Source: CAYPZL01 sp964415045
GTDB taxonomy: Bacteria > Planctomycetota > Phycisphaerae > Sedimentisphaerales > Anaerobacaceae
Direction of reading: 5' to 3'
Assembly (NCBI GenBank): GCA_964415045.1
Contig: CAYPZL010000053.1
Location: 1 to 30,889, forward strand
DNA length: 30,889 nucleotides
Below the pieces are notes generated by a model that was not told the DNA's origin, ran no database searches, and was given only the letters and a program-made list of their open reading frames with translations. Positions 26,425 to 30,889 of this stretch are shown here, in pieces; within the stretch, counting starts at the first letter, position 1, and each line of letters starts with the position of its first letter. A program made the translations under genes and the position numbers.

Positions 26425-26454
26425 TTGAAAGGCAGCGGGCCATTCTCGTATGAT
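26425..26454 (+). promoter_or_regulatory. Sigma-70-type promoter for the plus-strand PQQ-like gene
   Basis: TTGAAA (26425-26430), an 18-base spacer and TATGAT (26449-26454). The start of transcription would be near 26461, leaving a leader of about 84 bases before the ATG at 26545. Confidence 0.6.
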
Positions 26455-26544
26455 ACCGTCGCACAGCAAGCTGAAACAACTTCCATCACGATGGTTCCGT
26501 GAAATTCAGCCTGGGTAAGCGCAGGAAAGAGTACGGGAGTGTCT

Positions 26545-28098
26545 ATGCTATTGGGATGCAGACGCAAGTTTACGGCGACCGTCGGTATCTATGCGGCCAT
26601 GATTTTCTCGCTTGGCCTGATCGCAAACGGGCAACAGGGAAAGGTCCAATGGAATCAGTTTCGCGGGCCCAATGGACAGGGCGTGGCGCCGGCGGATCGC
26701 ATCCCCGTTCATTTCGGTCCGGAGACGAACGTTTTGTGGAAGACCGGCGTTCCCGCCGGCCACTCGTCTCCCGTGATCTGGGACGATCGCATCTTTCTGA
26801 CCGCCATCGAACCGGCCCGGAAAGAGGAGCTTGTCACGTTGGCCATCGACCGCCGGGACGGCAGCATCCTCTGGCGACGGATCGTCCGGGCCGAGACGAG
26901 GGGAAGGTTTCATCCGCTGAACAACGCCGCCTCGTCCACGCCGGCCGCGGACGACAAGCACGTGTACGTCTATTTCGGCACGTACGGGCTGATCTGTTAC
27001 GACCGTGCGGGAAACGAGCTCTGGCAGCGTAAGATCGAGACGCCGAGAAGCAAATACGGAACGGCCACCTCGCCGATCTTGTACCAAGATAAGGTGATCC
27101 TGGCTTTGGACGGTGACGACGGCAGATCGCGTTTGCTGGCGGTCCATCGAGACACCGGACGGACGGCTTGGGAGACGCCGAGGTCGTTGTTCAAGGCCGG
27201 CTGGTCGACGCCCATGATCTGGCGTCACGGCGAGAAGGAAGAGCTTGTCGTGCTGGGCTCCAAACGACTGACCGCCTACGATCCGTCCACGGGGGAGGAA
27301 ATCTGGTGGGCCGGTGGCTTTCCGCCGGAAACAGTCACCGTCCCCGTCGCCGGCGACGGGCTCGTCTTCGCCAGCGCCGCGGCCCTGGGCGGACGCGGCG
27401 ACGACGAGTGGGACGCGGCCGGGACCTGGAAGTTCACCGTCAAGGAATTCGACCGGAATCGCGACAATCAGATTCAGCGCGACGAGATGACGAAAGGCTT
27501 TGCGTTCATCCAGCGCCCGGAGCTGCCGAGGGACAATCCCGGATACGGACTGCCGGTCAGAGACATGGACGTTCTGCTGAGAATCTTCGACCATGACAAG
27601 AATCGAATCATCAGTGAAGCCGAATGGATGCAAACGATGTCGGGCTTTGCCGCCCACAGTCACCCCGGCCTCCTGGCCGTACGCCCCGGAGCGAGAAAGG
27701 ATGCCCGCCCATCGCACGTGGCCTGGGAAATTCGCCGCGGCATTCCCGAGACGCCCTCGCTGCTCTACTGTCAGGGAAGACTCTACCTCCTGCGGGACGG
27801 CGGCGTGCTGACCTGCCTCCGGGCCTCGACCGGCAAAGAACTCTTCCGGGAACGACTCGGGGCGCCGGGCCAGTACATCGCCTCCCCCATTGTCGCCGGT
27901 GACAGGCTCGTCGCGGCCTCCGCGCGCGGCGTCGTCACGGTCATCCGGGTCGATGACCAGTTCAAGCTCCTGGCGCGGAACGATTTCGGCGAGAAGATCT
28001 TCGCCACTCCGGCAATCTTCGAAAACAAGTTGTACGTGCGCACGGTCGGCCATCTGTACGGCGTCGGCGAGCCAGATACGCCGGACAAAGGCAACTGA
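26545..28098 (+). CDS. Exported PQQ-like beta-propeller protein with two EF-hand loops
   Basis: 517 aa from ATG at 26545 with GGGAG five bases upstream (a GTG two codons earlier is less likely). A signal segment (about 9-31) leads to WNQFRGPNGQGVAP, the group's usual opening. Propeller blades occupy about 60-285 and 390-510. Between them (about 298-365) sit two canonical calcium-binding loops: DRNRDNQIQRDE (303-314) and DHDKNRIISEAE (349-360), each with acidic or amide residues at positions 1, 3 and 5 and Glu at 12. The protein is probably periplasmic and calcium-binding; whether it is a dehydrogenase or a binding protein is not visible. It is transcribed away from the sigma gene and is a paralogue of the protein at 10817-12142. 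Confidence 0.88.
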   Translation: MLLGCRRKFTATVGIYAAMIFSLGLIANGQQGKVQWNQFRGPNGQGVAPADRIPVHFGPETNVLWKTGVPAGHSSPVIWDDRIFLTAIEPARKEELVTLAIDRRDGSILWRRIVRAETRGRFHPLNNAASSTPAADDKHVYVYFGTYGLICYDRAGNELWQRKIETPRSKYGTATSPILYQDKVILALDGDDGRSRLLAVHRDTGRTAWETPRSLFKAGWSTPMIWRHGEKEELVVLGSKRLTAYDPSTGEEIWWAGGFPPETVTVPVAGDGLVFASAAALGGRGDDEWDAAGTWKFTVKEFDRNRDNQIQRDEMTKGFAFIQRPELPRDNPGYGLPVRDMDVLLRIFDHDKNRIISEAEWMQTMSGFAAHSHPGLLAVRPGARKDARPSHVAWEIRRGIPETPSLLYCQGRLYLLRDGGVLTCLRASTGKELFRERLGAPGQYIASPIVAGDRLVAASARGVVTVIRVDDQFKLLARNDFGEKIFATPAIFENKLYVRTVGHLYGVGEPDTPDKGN

Positions 28099-28197
28099 GG
28101 GACGTGCCGAATTGGCGCCTCTCTGGGACCGCCATGCGGCCCCGCCGTGTTGTGCAGTGCCAGAACACGCCTGCTCGGCCTGCCTCGGCGCCGCGGC

Positions 28198-28878
28198 TCA
28201 CTTGCTCTCGATCTCGTCGGGGAAGTTGAGGTAGGCGAACTCGCCGTGCAGCTCGTAGGCCTTGCGGTCGTAGGCCTTGGCCGCCTCGATCTCGTCGTCG
28301 AACGTCCCGAGCCACATGATCTCGCCCCGGTACCCGATCTGGGCGGTGGCCTTGCCGTTGCGCCCGGGCGCGACGCCCTTGTATGGCGAGGCGCGGTTGC
28401 GCTGCGGGCGCCGGTTGGCGCAGTTCTGCGCGAACGTGCAGATGCGCAGGTTGCAGCGGCGGTTGTCCAGGCCGTTGCCGTTGATGTGGTCCACGACCAT
28501 CCCCTTCGGCGGCTTCATGATCGCGCGGTGCATGGAGATGCGTCCCCGCCCGGGCGCGGCCCGGCTGGCGTAGATGCGGCCGCCGAAATCCAGGGCCTGC
28601 CACTTGTACCGGCTGAGCCACTCGTAATCGGCCGCATCGACGATGGCGACCTTGCCTTTGGTCAGCGGGATGTAGCGGATGTCGTCGTCGTGCGGCTCCG
28701 GCGGCACGCCCCGCACCACCTTGCGTTTCGGGCGGAACCGCCGGCACGCGCCGTCGGGCTTGACGCGGACCATCTGCCCCGGCGACGCCGGCGTGTTCGC
28801 ACAGATCAGCAACGTTCGCCGGCCGTCCTGCAACGTGTCGGCACAAATACAGTCCTCGCAGCGTTGGGTCTTTGACAT
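28198..28878 (-). CDS. HNH endonuclease-like protein with an AP2 DNA-binding domain
   Basis: 226 aa from ATG at 28878 (AAGGG nine bases upstream; a TTG three codons earlier is possible). An N-terminal cysteine cluster (CEDCIC at 7-12, Cys26, Cys45) may bind metal. The HNH part runs about 95-155: MHR (116-118), VVDHINGNGLDNRRCNLR (128-145, with the DHINGN core) and QN.ANR. An AP2/ERF-like domain follows at about 165-218 (YKGVAPGRNGKATAQIGYRG and FDDEIEAAKAYDRKA). This HNH-AP2 layout is that of phage and homing-type endonucleases and is often multi-copy in planctomycetes. It may be a mobile, self-spreading gene or a domesticated copy. It converges on the PQQ-like gene with a 99-bp gap. Confidence 0.85.
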   Translation of the reverse strand: MSKTQRCEDCICADTLQDGRRTLLICANTPASPGQMVRVKPDGACRRFRPKRKVVRGVPPEPHDDDIRYIPLTKGKVAIVDAADYEWLSRYKWQALDFGGRIYASRAAPGRGRISMHRAIMKPPKGMVVDHINGNGLDNRRCNLRICTFAQNCANRRPQRNRASPYKGVAPGRNGKATAQIGYRGEIMWLGTFDDEIEAAKAYDRKAYELHGEFAYLNFPDEIESK

Positions 28879-29132
28879 TCTTCGCAACCCTTAAAGGGCT
28901 CGCGACTGCTGCCTCCGACCCTCCAAGGGACCGCCCCGACGCCTCCCTGTCACATCTTCCCGGGACGCCGCTCCCAAAAACGGCGCCCTCCATAAATGGC
29001 GAAAAGCTGCACGAATTTTGCGAAAAAAATGAAAATCCCCGCCGACCCAATCCGCGTAACTCCCTGCCACAAAAGGAATAAAAAAAATTTTCCATGTCAC
29101 CGGGATTAGGTTCTGAAGTGGTGCACGAATTT

Positions 29133-29184
29133 GACTATTCCCGGCACCGAGCCGGAAATAGTCATCCTGAGCGAAGCGAAGGAT
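29133..29184. repeat. 13-bp imperfect hairpin followed by a second short inverted repeat
   Basis: GACTATTCCCGGC (29133-29145) pairs with 29151-29163 with one mismatch around a 5-base loop. Directly after it, ATCCT (29164-29168) and AGGAT (29180-29184) flank GAGCGAAGCGA. The second part resembles a repeat word widespread between genes of environmental bacteria (recalled, not checked). Confidence 0.6.
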
Positions 29185-29367
29185 CCGGCCACCGAAACAG
29201 ACCTAACACTGGCCGTTAAAACGCCGCCCCCACCCCGGCTCGGAAATCCAAAATCCTAAGCTCGAAATCCGAAACAAATCCAAATGACCGAATCACCGCG
29301 CAGCCCCACCAACTTCAATTCCCCATGCGATCCGCACATCCAACCCATGTGAATTCCGGCGACTGCA

Positions 29368-29539
29368 CCACAGAGACACAGTGCACACGGAGTTGGCTTA
29401 CGGCAAATCTATCCCTCACTCCTCCGTGCCCTCCGTGCCTCGGTGGTGAACTTCTTGACATCAACCGCGAAAGACGCGGACTACGCGAAAACTGAATGTT
29501 TGGCCACAGAGAACACCGAGGACACCGAGGAGACCGAGA
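29368..29539. repeat. Cluster of low-complexity dispersed-type repeats
   Basis: CTCCGTGCC is repeated perfectly in tandem (29422-29430, 29431-29439). ACACCGAGG is repeated in tandem (29513-29521, 29522-29530) with a third degenerate copy. CGCGAAA occurs at 29466-29472 and 29484-29490. The phrase at 29368-29392 (CCACAGAGACACAG...CACGGAG) resembles the reverse complement of 29422-29449. No gene is present. Confidence 0.6.
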
Positions 29540-29876
29540 AAATAGTCAATAATCAATAATCCTTAATCAATTGAACCCCCTCTTCACGAAAAAATGCCTC
29601 CAAACCGGGGTTTTTTCTTGCCCTTTCCGCCCGAACCGGTGACAATACCGCCAGATGAAGCAACGCGGATAAAGCTGCGAAGAACGAGTTCCAGGCCGGG
29701 CCGGTTTTCTGTCGTAGACAGGGACGAGATCGGCCATGATGGGAGAATGCGATGTTTCCGGCGCCATTGAAATTCGGGGAGAGCACGCAGAGGGGAGAGG
29801 CCATATAAGTACCGCAGACCTTTAGTTGTCCCGGGTTGTGACAAGGTCTCGCCATATCATTCAGGAGAGAATTGAG

Positions 29877-30842
29877 ATGTATAATCCTGGAAATAGGCTT
29901 TTCATCGGGCTTACCGGATCGCTGGGAAGTGGCTGCACGACGCTGTCCAGAATTATGGAGAAGTCAGACTTCACGCGGATATCGCTGTCAGATCTCATCA
30001 AAGAGAAATTCCGGGAGCTACATAGGAAGGAACCCACACAAGATTCGTACGGCCCCAATTGGCGGTACGAATTACAGAACATTGGGAACCGAGGTCGAAA
30101 CGGGGAGTTCGGCGACTTCGAAGGGTCAGCCATGCACAAAAGGGGTTATTGGGTTGACCTTGGTTTGAGTCGGATAGACGGCACCGGTGACGGCCCGGTC
30201 GTGATAGATGGGATACGAAATATAGGGGAGGTAGAGTTCTTGCGACAGACTATCCCTCAAGGTCACTTTTGGCTCGTTGCTGTCCATGCCGATTATGAGA
30301 CTCGCTGGAAGAGAATCCAGAAGTGCGGCTCATACGATAATGAGCACCGCTTTCGGCGAGATGATATGAGGGATTCGGGTGAGGATGACCCCATGGGCCA
30401 GGATGTAAGGCATTGTGTATATGAAGCCGACTATATACTCCGTAATGAAGAGCATATCGAACCAACCACCCATCGCGAAGAGGTCTTGAAGAAGAAAATG
30501 GACAGCCCGTTGGATCTCATGAGAGGAAGCGACTCATCGCGAAATCCAAGGATGCCGGAAGTCTTCATGGCCACCGCAGTATCCCAGTCGCGAGCATCAC
30601 GTTGCCTCAAGCGGAAGGTTGGCGCCGTGATCGTGAATGAAGAAGACAACATTCCGCTTTCCGTTGGATATAACGACAATCCAATAGGAATGGAGTCTTG
30701 TTTCCTTCTCTATAACAACAGGTGCTACAAAGACATGGTTATGGAGTCGAAGCTTGAGCAAATGGCACCGCTCTACTGCCCTGAGTGCGGAAAACGGCAT
30801 GAACGCCTCGCTCCGCTGTGGGAATGTGATGGGAATTCATGA
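29877..30842 (+). CDS. AvcD/DCD-like P-loop kinase plus deoxycytidylate deaminase, C-terminally truncated
   Basis: 321 aa from ATG at 29877 (AGGAG nine bases upstream; an earlier TTG lacks support). The N-terminal half is nucleotide-kinase-like: P-loop GLTGSLGSGCTT (11-22), with Cys20 where a standard Walker A has lysine, and VVIDGIRN (108-115). The second half starts a dCMP-deaminase domain: ASRCLKRKVGAVIVNEEDN (240-258), SVGYNDNPIG (262-271) and an inserted zinc-ribbon half (CPEC, 301-304; Cys317). This two-part plan is that of AvcD/DCD proteins, which deplete dCTP/dCMP during phage infection. A TGA ends the frame before HAE and PCxxC could appear; relatives run to about 500 aa. The stop is 47 bases from the window end, so this is a pseudogene, a frameshifted gene or a split gene. 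The gene is more AT-rich than the cluster (47-52% G+C in three hand-counted lines), suggesting transfer. Confidence 0.75.
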   Translation: MYNPGNRLFIGLTGSLGSGCTTLSRIMEKSDFTRISLSDLIKEKFRELHRKEPTQDSYGPNWRYELQNIGNRGRNGEFGDFEGSAMHKRGYWVDLGLSRIDGTGDGPVVIDGIRNIGEVEFLRQTIPQGHFWLVAVHADYETRWKRIQKCGSYDNEHRFRRDDMRDSGEDDPMGQDVRHCVYEADYILRNEEHIEPTTHREEVLKKKMDSPLDLMRGSDSSRNPRMPEVFMATAVSQSRASRCLKRKVGAVIVNEEDNIPLSVGYNDNPIGMESCFLLYNNRCYKDMVMESKLEQMAPLYCPECGKRHERLAPLWECDGNS

Positions 30843-30889
30843 AAGGCTGCCGGTTGTCAAGGACTATTCTCCATCGGTTCATTTCTTCT

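Larger units (their letters stand above)
28879..29876. other. About 1 kb without a convincing gene, rich in hairpins and short repeats
   Basis: The region upstream of the HNH-AP2 gene (28879-29100) has A/T runs and an 11-bp direct repeat, TGCACGAATTT, at 29008-29018 and 29122-29132. From 29133 come a long hairpin, then phrases resembling dispersed intergenic repeats (29164-29540), then an AT-rich stretch (29540-29573). The last 300 bases before the deaminase-like gene have no confident promoter. A 100-codon minus-strand frame (29553-29855) is not convincing. A small regulatory RNA, as found upstream of avcD genes, could lie between about 29575 and 29870, but I cannot show it. Confidence 0.6.

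Noticed and set aside
26548..28053. Minus-strand open frame of 501 codons
   Set aside because: It is antisense to the PQQ-like gene, which has a promoter, ribosome site, signal peptide and EF-hands. The opposite frame has no recognisable features.
27962..29095. Minus-strand open frame of 377 codons covering the HNH-AP2 gene in another frame
   Set aside because: Its translation is a run of Ala, Arg and Gly typical of a shadow frame, while the overlapping frame encodes clear HNH and AP2 motifs.
29368..29539. CRISPR array
   Set aside because: The repeat units are about 9 bp, not evenly spaced, and have no unique spacers of constant length.
29553..29855. Minus-strand frame of 100 codons upstream of the deaminase-like gene
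   Set aside because: It has no good ribosome site or family resemblance and runs into repeat-type AT-rich sequence at its 3' end. A small antitoxin cannot be fully excluded.

Overview
The window looks like planctomycete DNA (phylum Planctomycetota, perhaps the Phycisphaerae/Sedimentisphaerales side; the class is a guess). Indicators are an ECF sigma factor of the Rhodopirellula/Verrucomicrobium type paired with a FecR-like protein, several DUF1080 (3-keto-disaccharide hydrolase) proteins, Tat-exported sulfatase, Gfo/Idh/MocA and DUF362 proteins, exported PQQ-type propellers opening with the 'W..FRGP' motif, a ThuA-like protein and an HNH-AP2 protein. G+C is about 57-60% in hand-counted stretches of the main cluster.

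Layout. Positions 102-26238 are one co-directional run on the minus strand. In transcription order: ECF sigma factor; FecR/ankyrin membrane protein (ATGA overlap with the sigma gene); a 325-bp gap; a LamG-like exported protein; a DUF5658-like membrane protein; a TolC-HlyD-ABC ATPase-MacB permease exporter with abutting or overlapping genes; a possible 39-aa ORF; ThuA-like protein; sulfatase; DUF362 protein; PQQ-like propeller; a DUF1080 protein with an extra N-terminal domain; a serine hydrolase; an ankyrin/PD40 propeller; a DUF5695 putative glycosidase; a Gfo/Idh/MocA oxidoreductase; and a triple-DUF1080 protein. The run lacks SusC/SusD but contains sulfatase, putative glycosidase, oxidoreductase and DUF1080 proteins. 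I read it as a locus for breaking down a sulfated or otherwise decorated glycan outside the cytoplasm, probably through 3-keto-glycoside chemistry, with its own sigma/FecR pair and exporter.

A divergent 306-bp promoter region (26239-26544) separates the run from a plus-strand PQQ-like propeller with two embedded EF-hand loops. That gene converges on a minus-strand HNH-AP2 gene. About 1 kb without a convincing gene follows (28879-29876), with hairpins and short dispersed-type repeats.

The window ends in a more AT-rich plus-strand gene (47-52% G+C in hand-counted lines). Its fold plan is P-loop kinase-like plus deoxycytidylate deaminase, as in the AvcD/DCD anti-phage nucleotide deaminases. It stops before the catalytic HAE and PCxxC zinc motifs could appear, so it is either a truncated gene or one carrying a frameshift close to the window edge.

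The leads most worth following are the sigma/FecR-ankyrin pair with its linked glycan cluster, the export adaptor with an extra domain, and the broken AvcD-like gene beside repeats and an HNH gene.
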